From positions 1 through 64,000 of the forward strand of contig NZ_QPEX01000011.1 of the NCBI RefSeq assembly GCF_003335505.1: a stretch of DNA of 64,000 nucleotides, written 5' to 3'. Position numbers and translations under genes: made by a program. Shown here piece after piece: positions 15,451 through 24,270 of the stretch (positions within the stretch are counted from its first letter, which is position 1; the number at the start of each line of letters is the position of its first letter). Source of the DNA: Bremerella cremea (lineage in GTDB: Bacteria > Planctomycetota > Planctomycetia > Pirellulales > Pirellulaceae). The notes under the pieces were generated by a model that saw only the letters and a list, made by a program, of their open reading frames with translations, ran no database searches and was not told the origin of the DNA.

Positions 15451-17295
15451 ATGCAGATGGTTGCTTGGGGGGATGCGGCGAATACGATTGACCTGTCCGA
15501 CGAATTACTAGGTTATCCGCTCGTCACCCCGCAATGGGCTCCGCTGGTGCCCTTAGCCGAGCACCATTTGCCTGAATTTCCGACGTATGCATTGCCGGAA
15601 ACTTTGCGTTTGTTTGTGGAAGCGGCGGCAGCGGAAACCCAAACGCCAATCGACTTGGCCGCGATGCAGTCCCTTGGGGTTTGCAGCGCGGCGATTGCCC
15701 AGAAGGTGCGGATAAAAGCTCGACCTGGGCTCGTGCAGCCGACCAATTTATTCCTCGCTTCGTTCACCGACGGCACCCTACGCGAAGAAGATTTGCTTGC
15801 GCGCCTGCGCCAACCACTGATCGATCTTGAAGCCGACCGGGTTGACGCCGCCCACGCCGAAATCGCCCAGGCCCAAACATTGCGGCGGCAAGATATGATT
15901 CGTCTTCGCCTGAACGAAAAGCTTGGTCCCGATGGAACTTCGTATCGCGATAAAGCCGTGCAAATTGCCCGGGAGATCGCCGAAAACCCTCTGCCAGTCA
16001 TGCCGCGTCTGTTGGTCGACGACCGCACACCGCAGCACATCGAGACGCTGCTAGCCGAACAAAACGGCCGCTTGGCCTGTTTCTTTGGCGAAGGGGCGGT
16101 GCTCGATCAATTCACCGGTACCACCTCGCAACGGCAACTGGCCCGCCATCAACTTTTTCGTCAAGCCTATCGAGGCGACACCATTCAGGTCGACCTCCCC
16201 CGTGGAAACCGGAAAGTGTTACGCCAGGCCTCGCTGACCTGCGCGTACGCGATTCGTCGCGACACGATCGAAGCGTTACAACAACGCCGCACGCGGCGTG
16301 GGCGTGGGCTACTCGATTGCTTCTTATTCTCATTACCATCCAGTAATCTCGGGCGGCGCGAAATTGCCGCCCCGGCGATCTCTACCGCAGCTTCGGTCCA
16401 CTATAAATCGCGGATTTGCTATCTCGACGCAATCGAAGGCCCTCTTACGCTGCAACTGGATGAAGAAGCCCGCGCGCTATTTGAAACGTGGGAAACAGAA
16501 GTCGAAGGGATGTTGTCCGGTGACGATTCGCGCGAAACGTTCCGGGCCTGGCTCGATCGGCTGCCAGCCAACATGCTGCGTGTTGCTGGCGTCTTGCACT
16601 GCTATGCCGGTTGCGTTGTGCCAGACATTCCGACCCAAGTCTCGGTCGATGTCATCCGTTCGGTCATCGAAATCGGACGTTACCTGATTTCGCATGCCGA
16701 GGCCGTGCTGGGCACCATGCACTGCCACGATGCCAACCCCGTCGATGGTGCCCGGTACCTTGCGCAGTGGATCAAGCAGCACCGCATCCGCGTTTTCACC
16801 CGTCGCGAAGCCCACCAACGCAGCCGAGCTCGCTTTACTTACGTCGAGCAAATCAACGCCCCGCTGGCCGAACTCGTCCGTCGTGGCTATCTGCGTGTGG
16901 TCGAAGAACCAAGCGACAACAAACGCCCAGGCCGCCCTCTCACTCCGCGCTACCACGTCAACCCAGCAGTCTTTGCCCCGCCCGAAGAAGTGCCTGAGGA
17001 AACGCCTGATCCGAGTTTTGAGTATGAAACCGATTCGCTACCATCTGACGTTTCAAACACCCCGACTGCGAACCCCACAGCTGCGCAGCCAGCGGCCCAA
17101 GAGAGGAATCTCGCCTCGGTTACGAGCGACACCAACCAGCCCGTGGGTTCGCAACTGAAAGAATCGAACGCAACGCAGCCGAGTTTTGAGTATGAAACCA
17201 TTTCGCACAAACCGACCGCTTCCCCCCTCAAACCGCGAGCCATCCCCCGCCGCAAACCCCGCAAGCTGCCCAACAAACGCCGCCGCCGTAAGTAA
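15451..17295 (+). CDS. DUF3987-like protein with degenerate P-loop
   Basis: A 614-residue cytoplasmic protein. The order of motifs fits DUF3987: a helical N-terminal part (SLGVCSAAIAQKVRIKARPG), a central acidic helix rich in Ala/Glu/Gln, the DDRTPQHIETLLAEQNGRLA segment, GxGAVLDQFTG, and RRGRGLLDCFLFSLPSS. Members normally have a GxxGxGKS-type loop after the N-terminal region; here the place reads ASFTDGTLREEDL with no Lys-Ser, so nucleotide binding is doubtful. The C-terminal 100 residues are low complexity, with PSFEYET occurring twice, and end in a strongly basic tail. GAGAGGGGA precedes the ATG. Relatives are often in phage or plasmid genes; role here unknown. Confidence 0.65.
   Translation: MQMVAWGDAANTIDLSDELLGYPLVTPQWAPLVPLAEHHLPEFPTYALPETLRLFVEAAAAETQTPIDLAAMQSLGVCSAAIAQKVRIKARPGLVQPTNLFLASFTDGTLREEDLLARLRQPLIDLEADRVDAAHAEIAQAQTLRRQDMIRLRLNEKLGPDGTSYRDKAVQIAREIAENPLPVMPRLLVDDRTPQHIETLLAEQNGRLACFFGEGAVLDQFTGTTSQRQLARHQLFRQAYRGDTIQVDLPRGNRKVLRQASLTCAYAIRRDTIEALQQRRTRRGRGLLDCFLFSLPSSNLGRREIAAPAISTAASVHYKSRICYLDAIEGPLTLQLDEEARALFETWETEVEGMLSGDDSRETFRAWLDRLPANMLRVAGVLHCYAGCVVPDIPTQVSVDVIRSVIEIGRYLISHAEAVLGTMHCHDANPVDGARYLAQWIKQHRIRVFTRREAHQRSRARFTYVEQINAPLAELVRRGYLRVVEEPSDNKRPGRPLTPRYHVNPAVFAPPEEVPEETPDPSFEYETDSLPSDVSNTPTANPTAAQPAAQERNLASVTSDTNQPVGSQLKESNATQPSFEYETISHKPTASPLKPRAIPRRKPRKLPNKRRRRK
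17011..17199 (+). repeat. Internal 21-base direct repeat in the DUF3987-like gene
   Basis: The same 21 bases occur at 17011-17031 and 17179-17199, encoding PSFEYET each time, within a disordered C-terminal region. The exact DNA identity suggests a recent duplication or a selected short linear motif. Confidence 0.8.
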
Positions 17296-17347
17296 AGCAG
17301 GCTGAAACGAGGACCAGACTGCGAATGGTACGGCTAGCCCCGTCCGT

Positions 17348-17833
17348 CTACGATTTCATATTCATCTCAATCATGCGCAGGCCTGCTATGGCCAGGCCAT
17401 TTTGGGGATTCATTTCAATTGCCTGGCGATAGCAAGCGGCCGCTTCCTGGGTGTGCCCTAGTTGCAAGTGGCAATAGGCAATGTTGCATAGGTCCATCTC
17501 GCGATAACTGATCGCCGAAGGAGACATCAAGACGAACGCTCGATAGCGATCGATCCAAGAATATTTCGTGAAGAACTCCAGGCTTCGCTGATAAGCTACG
17601 ATGGCCTCTTCAAATCGAGATTGACTCGTTAATCTCAACCCGCGGCGGTGATCGTGCGGAACCAGATAACGAGAGCCCATCGAATAGACCAAGACAATGG
17701 GAATTCCAATCGTAATGCCACGATCTTTCGAGCCGGTAAGGAAGACAACCAGCAAGTAAACGCATACGTAGATCAACATCTGCGGCAAAACAGAGAGCCA
17801 CGAGATCGAACGATAGGTCGGTAGCGACGCCAT
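17348..17833 (-). CDS. Membrane-anchored TPR-type protein
   Basis: A 161-residue protein. Two hydrophobic helices near the N-terminus (about 13-32 and 40-54) anchor it, followed by two TPR-like repeats (RFEEAIVAYQRSLEFF, then CNIAYCHLQLGHTQEAAACYRQAIEMNP). The frame is open from a TTG at 17872, but the ATG at 17833 has GAAAGAA upstream and starts directly before the helices. Probable cytoplasmic-facing protein-interaction module; function unknown. Confidence 0.65.
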   Translation of the reverse strand: MASLPTYRSISWLSVLPQMLIYVCVYLLVVFLTGSKDRGITIGIPIVLVYSMGSRYLVPHDHRRGLRLTSQSRFEEAIVAYQRSLEFFTKYSWIDRYRAFVLMSPSAISYREMDLCNIAYCHLQLGHTQEAAACYRQAIEMNPQNGLAIAGLRMIEMNMKS

Positions 17834-17898
17834 TGATGATTCTTTCAGGTCTAAACATTTGCCGATTTGCACAACGAGCTCTTAATTTAATGTAGTCG

Positions 17899-17924
17899 GC
17901 TGGGTTAGCGAAGCGTAACCCAGC
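17899..17924. repeat. GGGTTACGC palindrome
   Basis: GCTGGGTTA (17899-17907) and TAACCCAGC (17916-17924) are perfect 9-base arms around GCGAAGCG. It is the most complete version of a palindrome whose degenerate halves recur at 3317, 18024, 15282 and 22747. Confidence 0.6.
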
Positions 17925-18023
17925 GATCTTGTCCCAACGCACACACGAATCAAGATCTTCCCTATACCAGCCGGTCCGCACCGCTTCGTTGGAATCAACA
18001 GATCGGATCGGCGTGTGGCCGCC

Positions 18024-18062
18024 GGTTTGTCTTCGCTGGGTTACGCTGGTGCTAACGCCAGC
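18024..18062. repeat. GTCTTCGCTG-TTACGC dispersed repeat, copy 2
   Basis: GGTTTGTCTTCGCTGGGTTA plus CGC, followed by GCTAACGCCAGC, matches 15282-15304 in its first part and is a degraded relative of the palindrome at 17899-17924. Confidence 0.45.
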
Positions 18063-18100
18063 TTGCGTGACGGCAAACGGGGCACGGATCGAGTAGCCTT

Positions 18101-18676
18101 TCAACGCTTTTCGTCATGGTTGCCGGAGAGGAACTTTTCTAGCTCTTTCAAACCGTCGACGTGTTGTTGGAGTTGCGGAGGGACAGGCATGCCGCGCATC
18201 GTTTTCATGGCTTCTTCCATTTGTTTCCGCTGGGTCTGCACGACATCTAAGGGCGTTTGGCCATTGGGGCCCGGGCGGTCTAGGTCGGCGCCGGCTTGGA
18301 TCAGCATTTTGACGATTTGCTTCGAGCCCCGCTTGGCTGCGGCATGCAGCAGGGTGCCGTTCTTGGGGTTCGCTTCATTCACATCCGCTCCCAATTCAAG
18401 CAGCGCTTGCACATTGTCGGCTTTGCCTGCCATCACCGCCATCCGCAGCGGCGTGCCGTTTTCGGCCTCGGCGGGTGAGGCCAAGATGTTCGCTCCTAGC
18501 TCGACCATGGTGCGTAAGACATCCGGCGACGCATTACTAGCGGCGAGTGCCAAGGGTGTCACCATATAAATCGGATTCGTCTCGTTGATGTCGGCTCCTT
18601 CCGCTACCAGTCGCTTGATGGTCGCAATGTCTCCTTGCATGGCAGCTTGGTGCAGCGGCGCAACAGGGATGGTCAT
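18101..18676 (-). CDS. Ankyrin-repeat protein
   Basis: A 191-residue protein made almost wholly of ankyrin repeats: PLHQAAMQGDIATIKRLVAE, PLALAASNASPDVLRTMVEL, PLRMAVMAGKADNVQALLEL and LLHAAAKRGSKQIVKMLIQA, each ending in GAxxN/D. A Gln/Met-rich helical tail follows. The ATG at 18676 has GAGGAGA 6 bases upstream, which excludes the longer frame to 18823. No signal peptide, so cytoplasmic; ankyrin repeats bind partner proteins, here unidentified. Confidence 0.85.
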   Translation of the reverse strand: MTIPVAPLHQAAMQGDIATIKRLVAEGADINETNPIYMVTPLALAASNASPDVLRTMVELGANILASPAEAENGTPLRMAVMAGKADNVQALLELGADVNEANPKNGTLLHAAAKRGSKQIVKMLIQAGADLDRPGPNGQTPLDVVQTQRKQMEEAMKTMRGMPVPPQLQQHVDGLKELEKFLSGNHDEKR

Positions 18677-18786
18677 TGGGTTCTCCTCGTCCAAAATTTC
18701 TTCACTGAAGGGCAGGTCGAAGGTATTGGGATGATCGCTGGCAGGTAAGTTGGCGGGCGGGAACTTCCCTGTCTCTTGCTTTCCCC

Positions 18787-19518
18787 TTACATCATGGCAA
18801 ACAGCCCCAAAAACACGAGCCAAATCGCGCCGACCACGGCGTTGACGACCAGCGATTGCACGATCTGCTTGCGAATCTCAGGCGAAAACGTCCAACTCAG
18901 CCGCAGTGCCGCAAACAGCAGGAACAAAGAATAGAGCGTACCGAACAGGGGAATCAAAATCCCCAGCACGGCAGCATTGGCCGACTGAATCACCAGGTCG
19001 TCCGCTTCCTCCTGAGCCAGATTCGCCTCGTCGTCGATCGGTTCCTGCATCTGGCGCACGAGAGGCGGGGCGTATGGGTTGGTCTGGGTTGTCCCGCTTG
19101 CTGGCGGCAGCAAAGCGTTGTCAGGGTCGGTCGTGTCGCTTCCGCTTGGCTCGCTTGCCAGGTCCGCAACTTCGGGAAAGGGCGCCTCGACTTTGCTCCG
19201 TTCTTGCCCACACGACCAACACAAATCGAAGCCAGCATCGACCACTTCTTCACAAGCTCCACAAAACCATGGGCTGGTCTGTGGATCGCGTGATTCCTGA
19301 ATCAATGCTTGCAACAGCTTCGAGGCCCGCTCGGCATCGACCGTCCGTACGACCAGCTTGACGTCTCCTAGAGCCGTTCCGATATAGCTCAAGCTCGTCT
19401 TGAGATCGGCCCCTTCGAGAAACGCGTCGATACCATTCCAATTGAGTACCGCTTTGGCATGCTCGGCATCGGCGGCGTTGAGCCAGCTGGCAATTCTTTT
19501 GAATTCAGGAGAGGGCAT
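18787..19518 (-). CDS. DUF2007-type / zinc-ribbon protein with two C-terminal membrane helices
   Basis: A 243-residue protein. The N-terminal 75 residues (ASWLNAADAEHAKAVLNWNG, later KLVVRTVDAERASKLLQ) fit the DUF2007 domain, proposed to be signal-transducing. A zinc ribbon with two CxxC pairs (WFCGAC and CWSCGQ) follows at about 85-105, then a Pro/Asp-rich linker with a TNPYAPP motif and two membrane helices near 185-210 and 220-243. The ATG at 19518 is preferred; the upstream extension lacks a domain. Function unknown. Confidence 0.65.
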   Translation of the reverse strand: MPSPEFKRIASWLNAADAEHAKAVLNWNGIDAFLEGADLKTSLSYIGTALGDVKLVVRTVDAERASKLLQALIQESRDPQTSPWFCGACEEVVDAGFDLCWSCGQERSKVEAPFPEVADLASEPSGSDTTDPDNALLPPASGTTQTNPYAPPLVRQMQEPIDDEANLAQEEADDLVIQSANAAVLGILIPLFGTLYSLFLLFAALRLSWTFSPEIRKQIVQSLVVNAVVGAIWLVFLGLFAMM

Positions 19519-19650
19519 CGTCAGGCAGTCCTCGGTTGTTTGATGTCTGCGCACAGAAGTTGATGCGCTCACATCGACAAGTGCCTCGAAAATACACCTT
19601 CCATGTGGCATGTCAAACAATTTTTCGTCGGATCATGTCGTTTCGAAATG

Positions 19651-19678
19651 CCAAAGGCCACCGGTTGGTGGCCTTTGG
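19651..19678 (-). terminator. Perfect hairpin after the porin gene
   Basis: CCAAAGGCCACC (19651-19662) and GGTGGCCTTTGG (19667-19678) form a perfect 12-base stem with a 4-base loop, 39 bases beyond the leftward porin stop. T-runs are weak on both sides. Confidence 0.6.
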
Positions 19679-19717
19679 TTCCGTGAGGAAGCATTCTGGT
19701 GGTAACACGCCCTTCAC

Positions 19718-21133
19718 TTAGTAGTCGATCTGGCAGCGAACCGCGTAGATGTCGGCGAAGCTGCTGCCGTAGGTCGGATCGTTCAGGTCCGAGTAAATAT
19801 AGTTGAACTGAAACTTCGTATGAGCATTTAAATACCAGTTCACACCCAGCGTCGTGTTGCCCATCTGACGGCCAGGCCCAGGCGAACCACTGGCGGCCAG
19901 CCAATTGCCGTTGAAGTCGGCGAACGAGTACCGAGCGGCCAGTTCCCACGCACCCCAGTTGCCACAGTACGGGTTAAAGTCGTGCCGCGGCACGACTCGA
20001 CCGAACACGGCGTTCTTCTTATTGTACTGCAGGCTCTCACCGGTCAGGCTATAACGGACCAACGCATAGGCGTTCTCGATGACCTGAGTCGGGGCGTTGC
20101 CGCGCTGATTCAACCGAGTCCAACGGGCTTCCGATTGGATCACGAAACGGCCATACTTGGCAGCCAGTTCAAAGTTGATCGAGTCCACATGGTTGACCGA
20201 AACGAACCCAGTATCGATGAACGGCGGCACGCTGATCGAAGGATTCGGCGCGACGTCCACCACCTGAATTTCTGGTTGCGAAAGGAACCGCACTTCGTTC
20301 TGTGACGGGTTCGCGTAGTAGTAATCGATGCCCATGTGAATCAAACGTTCGCCATCGCTGGCATAAACCGGCAGCATCGTCAAACGCCCAGCCCCAGCGT
20401 ATCCGCCGTTATCGCCGGCGTTGTCTCCAAAGCCATCGCTCGGGTAACGAAACACCGAAGCCGCCCAGGTCACGCGGTCTGGCTCGTTGCTGCCAAAGAA
20501 CCCCAAACCGGTTTGCCGGAAAGGAGCCACCGAGAACCCAGACGAGCGTTCCAAAAACGGTAGCTCGCGAATGCTGGTCAGCTCGGACATCCCATAAGGT
20601 TGACGCCAACGACCGATGCGTATGTTCTGAAAGAGGGGCGCGTTGCTATACTGAGCCCATACGTCGACAAACGTTGCCTGGCTCGAAGCGAAGTCGAACT
20701 CCATGATGTACGAGAAGTTCTCGGCCAAATCCCCCTTCGCTGCCAGACGAGCACGACGGAAGTCCCACCCATCTTGCAGGTCACCATTGGGACCGAGCGT
20801 GGTGCGGTTGGCTTGGTTTTGATTAAACCAAACACCATCTAACTGAAAGAACCCCGTTAACTGAACCGTGGGGTATTTCTTTCCGTCTGCCGGCGGGATG
20901 CACGGCACTAACGACCCATTGTTTCCAATGATCCAGCCAGCTTCCTGAGCCGGCACCATCCCAGCCTGGCTGCTTGCCTCGACTTGGGTGCGTAGCATCT
21001 GAATCTCATCTTCAAGCTGCGAAAGACGCGACTCGATATCGGTATCTGGTTGAAGATCTTGACCCACTAAAGGTGCCACGACGCACAGTAGCGCCAGCAT
21101 CGACAGCAGCTTGACCTGCCAAAACGTTTTCAT
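19718..21133 (-). CDS. Phosphate-selective porin O/P family outer-membrane protein
   Basis: A 471-residue outer-membrane beta-barrel of the OprO/OprP type. A signal peptide (KLLSMLALLCVVAPLVGQ) is followed by a coiled-coil LSQLEDEIQMLRTQVEA, as in planctomycete trimeric porins, then alternating amphipathic strands. Motifs typical of the family include GDLAENFSYIMEFDFA, RIGRWRQPYGMSE and a final aromatic-containing strand (ADIYAVRCQIDY). The ATG at 21133 starts the signal peptide. Whether it carries phosphate, another anion or a general solute cannot be told. Confidence 0.85.
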   Translation of the reverse strand: MKTFWQVKLLSMLALLCVVAPLVGQDLQPDTDIESRLSQLEDEIQMLRTQVEASSQAGMVPAQEAGWIIGNNGSLVPCIPPADGKKYPTVQLTGFFQLDGVWFNQNQANRTTLGPNGDLQDGWDFRRARLAAKGDLAENFSYIMEFDFASSQATFVDVWAQYSNAPLFQNIRIGRWRQPYGMSELTSIRELPFLERSSGFSVAPFRQTGLGFFGSNEPDRVTWAASVFRYPSDGFGDNAGDNGGYAGAGRLTMLPVYASDGERLIHMGIDYYYANPSQNEVRFLSQPEIQVVDVAPNPSISVPPFIDTGFVSVNHVDSINFELAAKYGRFVIQSEARWTRLNQRGNAPTQVIENAYALVRYSLTGESLQYNKKNAVFGRVVPRHDFNPYCGNWGAWELAARYSFADFNGNWLAASGSPGPGRQMGNTTLGVNWYLNAHTKFQFNYIYSDLNDPTYGSSFADIYAVRCQIDY

Positions 21134-21515
21134 CTGAAACCCGTCAGTATATCTAAGAGTGGCTTCTTCCAACGAAATCTCAGTGGGGATGCCAATACCA
21201 TCGGCGTTTGGCCAAATCGATTTCACTTTGACTACTAAGCGAGAGTCCAGAACGTTGGAAAACTAGAAACAACTTTATTGATTAAGGGAAAACTCCCATG
21301 CATCGATTGCATCGCTAGCCGCTCGCGTATCCTCTAGTTGGCGGGTTTGATAGCAAGCAATTCAACGCTCCGCCGGGAATCGCAAATTACCGCATGCTAT
21401 CGCGGCATTGGGTTTGACCTGGGTCGTCATTTATCGTACTTATGCCGCATGCGCGTCAGGATCTTTAACCAATCGTGACGTCACGTGGCCAATTTGCCAG
21501 GAAAGTTTCAGCGAC
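21134..21515. other. Divergent intergenic region, porin versus lipoprotein
   Basis: About 380 bases. The frame of the rightward gene is open back to 21408, but the segment looks non-coding. The AT-rich part 21250-21300 is the likely promoter region for the porin. No repeats recognised. Confidence 0.4.
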
Positions 21516-22490
21516 GTGCTATCACGTTTTACTGCAATTCGACTCGCTGCGATCTGGGTATCGCTGTTCGCCATCGTCGGTGGTTGCCGTTCCACCGATC
21601 CGTCTGTCCAATTGCTCGAACACGAATCGCGCGGCCTGGAAGACAAGGTCTATCACCTGCACGACATCGTGCAGCGGAAGGAAGCCGAAATCGCTTCGCT
21701 CCGCCGCGAGAACGAAACGCTCCGCAAACAACTTGGTCTGCCGCAAGGCAATACGGCCGCTTCGATCGAAGAAGAGTTGGTACCCGCGCCAGCTTCCCGT
21801 TCGATGGATATCAACATCGAAGAGCTCGAAAACTCGATGAGCCCGGTGATTGAAATGGGCATGTCGAGTAATTTGCCCGAACTAGAAAGCGTAGCTCCTG
21901 GTCCTGAACTAATGGCCGGGCCGATGCTGGAAGAGTTGCTGCCGCTGCAGGAAGTCGTGACCGATCGCGTCGTCACTAAGATCTCGCTCAATTCCAAGCT
22001 GACCGGCGGCTACAACGTCGACACCAAGCCAGGCGACGACGGCGTGATGGTGGTAATCGAACCGCAAAACGCAGATGGACAATATGTTGACGTGGCCGGC
22101 CCCGTCTCGGTAGTCCTGCTCGATCCGACCTACTCTGGCAAAGAAGCGTTCGTCGACCGCTGGGATTTCGATGCCACCTACTCCGCCGATCACCTACAAT
22201 GCACATTGCTGGGCAAAGGGGTTCATCTGAAAATTCCTTGGACCGAAGGCCCGCCTGAACACGAAAATCTGCAGTTGCACGTCCGCTTCACCACCGAAGA
22301 TGGCGAAGTGCTGCAAGAGAAGAAAGACATCAAGATCGATCTGCGTGGAGGCACTTCGCAAAGCTGGACGCCAGCCACGATCCCGCTTCCCGGCCCCCGC
22401 ACGGCGGCCAACCCCGCAAAAGTCAGCGACGAATCTTCGCCCGAAAAACCAGGCCCGCTCAAGAAACCGCTCTGGAAACCGTTTCGTTAG
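21516..22490 (+). CDS. Lipoprotein with coiled coil, hypothetical
   Basis: A 324-residue lipoprotein. A GTG at 21516 with AGGAAAG (21499-21505) 10 bases upstream yields a compact signal (RFTAIRLAAIWVSLFAIVGG) ending in the lipobox Cys at residue 24. A short coiled coil (LEDKVYHLHDIVQRKEAEIA) follows, then an acidic linker and a beta-rich domain (about 170-280) with VVLLDPTYSGKEAFVDRWDF, and a Pro-rich basic tail. The longer TTG frame at 21408 would bury the signal. Function unknown. Confidence 0.7.
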   Translation: MLSRFTAIRLAAIWVSLFAIVGGCRSTDPSVQLLEHESRGLEDKVYHLHDIVQRKEAEIASLRRENETLRKQLGLPQGNTAASIEEELVPAPASRSMDINIEELENSMSPVIEMGMSSNLPELESVAPGPELMAGPMLEELLPLQEVVTDRVVTKISLNSKLTGGYNVDTKPGDDGVMVVIEPQNADGQYVDVAGPVSVVLLDPTYSGKEAFVDRWDFDATYSADHLQCTLLGKGVHLKIPWTEGPPEHENLQLHVRFTTEDGEVLQEKKDIKIDLRGGTSQSWTPATIPLPGPRTAANPAKVSDESSPEKPGPLKKPLWKPFR

Positions 22491-22877
22491 ACAACACGAA
22501 ATTGCTGGAATAGCCTTCGCAGCCTTCTTATTGCGGACTCTGCCGCCAATCGAATAATCAGGTGGAATTGCCCACGAACAAATTGGCTTGGTGCAAATGC
22601 ACAATTCTCAATTAGGCACAGCGGTATAATGCCCGCGTCGCACCACTCTTTGCCTTCATCTTGTGGTTCTAGCAGCTTGCATCATGCTTGGAATGCGTTG
22701 CGACACCTCGCCACGTTAAAGGTTTCACTTCGCGTCGTTCTTGTTTGCCGGGTACGCTGGCGTTAGCAACCGCTGCCTCCGTTGGCAGAGCATCGCTTTC
22801 GAAACGAAAAAAGGAACGCGGGTAGGCGTTCCTTTTGTTGGTTGAATCGTCCGACTAGGGTCGGCGAGGTCCAGGCC
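22491..22877. other. Intergenic region between convergent genes
   Basis: No gene seen. A GCCGGGTACGCTGGCGTTAG segment at 22747 belongs to the degenerate GGGTTACGC repeats; the terminator of the leftward aminotransferase gene lies at 22809-22836. Confidence 0.5.
22809..22836 (-). terminator. Rho-independent terminator of the DegT-type gene
   Basis: Read leftward, AAAAGGAACGC pairs with GCGTTCCTTTT with a 6-base loop, ending in TTTTTT, 42 bases past the aminotransferase stop. Confidence 0.85.
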
Positions 22878-24077
22878 CTAAGCGCTTTTGCGCTGCTGCG
22901 GAGCCTCGAGGTTGGCTTCGATGCCGTAAAAGCGGGCAATCGACGACACGACGGCTCGTTGTTCGGCGTCGGTCAGCTCGGGGAAGATGGGCAAAGCCAA
23001 CACTTCCTCAGCAGCCTTTTCGGTTTCCGGCAGCGGGGAAAGATCTTCTTTCAAGCTGGCGAAGCATTGTTGCTGATGCAGCGGGACCGGGTAGTAGATC
23101 TCGCTGCCGATCTTGTGATCGGCCAGGTGCTTGCGAAGCTGATCGCGGCCACCACGCGGAACGCGAATCGTGTATTGGTTCCAAACGTGATGGTTGCCTG
23201 CTTCTTCGGTCGGCAAACCAACCACCAAATCCAATCCGCAGTGTGCGAACAACTGGGTGTACTTTTGGGCGTTCTGTCGACGCATTTCGGTCCAGGCCGC
23301 CATGTGCTTCATTTTGACATTCAGGGCGGCAGCCTGGAGCGTATCTAAACGGCTGTTGATCCCGACCAATTGGTGGTAGTAACGTGGCTCCATGCCATGG
23401 CCACGCAACAACTTCAACTTGTTGGCGAACGCTTCGTCGCTGGTGACCAGCATCCCGCCGTCACCCATGCCACCCAGGTTCTTGGTGGGGTAGAAGCTGA
23501 TGCAACCGGCTAGGCTCATGCTGCCGGCGCGCTGTCCGTTGTGTTCGGCTAAAATGGCTTGGGCGGCGTCTTCGATCACCGGAATGCCATGCATTTGTGC
23601 GATCTTGTTGATCTCGGTCATGTTGGCACATTGGCCGAACAAGTGCACCGGAATGATCGCTTTGGTGTTGGGCGTGATCTGCTCTTGCAGGCGAGTTGGG
23701 TCGATGTTGTACGAGCCTGGTTCGATGTCGACAAACACCGGCTTGGCTCCCAAACGCCAGACGCAACTGGCCGTCGCGAAGAAGGTAAAACTCGGCACCA
23801 GCACTTCATCGCCGGGGCCGATTTCCAAGGCCATCATCGCCAGCAGCAGGGCGTCGCTGCCTGAGGCACACCCAATACCAAACTTGGTCTGCGAAGCGGT
23901 CGCGCAGGTTTCTTCCAACTCGAACACATCCGGGCCAAACAGAAACCGGCCAGAGTCGAGAACCGACTCGAAAGCGGCCATGAACTCTTCTTTCAGAGGC
24001 GCGTTACCGCGGCCGATATCGAGCAGTGGAACTTGAGAAACACCGGTTGAGGCCGGGCCTTTGTTTGCTGTCGTCAT
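22878..24077 (-). CDS. DegT/DnrJ/EryC1/StrS-family PLP aminotransferase
   Basis: A 399-residue sugar aminotransferase of fold type I. PLP-binding lysine K199 lies in SFYPTKNLGGMGDGG, D170 in VIEDAAQA holds the pyridine nitrogen, and VPSFTFFATA and VHLFGQ are family signatures. These enzymes aminate 3- or 4-keto sugar nucleotides for surface polysaccharide; the exact sugar cannot be read. The ATG at 24077 gives full length. It stands alone, without sugar-nucleotide dehydratases or glycosyltransferases nearby, and has its own terminator. Confidence 0.9.
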   Translation of the reverse strand: MTTANKGPASTGVSQVPLLDIGRGNAPLKEEFMAAFESVLDSGRFLFGPDVFELEETCATASQTKFGIGCASGSDALLLAMMALEIGPGDEVLVPSFTFFATASCVWRLGAKPVFVDIEPGSYNIDPTRLQEQITPNTKAIIPVHLFGQCANMTEINKIAQMHGIPVIEDAAQAILAEHNGQRAGSMSLAGCISFYPTKNLGGMGDGGMLVTSDEAFANKLKLLRGHGMEPRYYHQLVGINSRLDTLQAAALNVKMKHMAAWTEMRRQNAQKYTQLFAHCGLDLVVGLPTEEAGNHHVWNQYTIRVPRGGRDQLRKHLADHKIGSEIYYPVPLHQQQCFASLKEDLSPLPETEKAAEEVLALPIFPELTDAEQRAVVSSIARFYGIEANLEAPQQRKSA

Positions 24078-24270
24078 CCCTGACTTCCTTGCTGTTTTTC
24101 GGACTTAGGCCACGTCCGGTTCCAGTGTTTCCTGCACTCGCTCAAACGCGGCAAGCGAAACGATAGGAGGATTGCCAAATAGGGTCAAGGGCAAGAGAAA
24201 CGACCTTGCCCGCTTTGGACCCGCAAGCGCGTTTTGGATCGTGATATCACCCTTCTGAAGCCGCTAGCAA

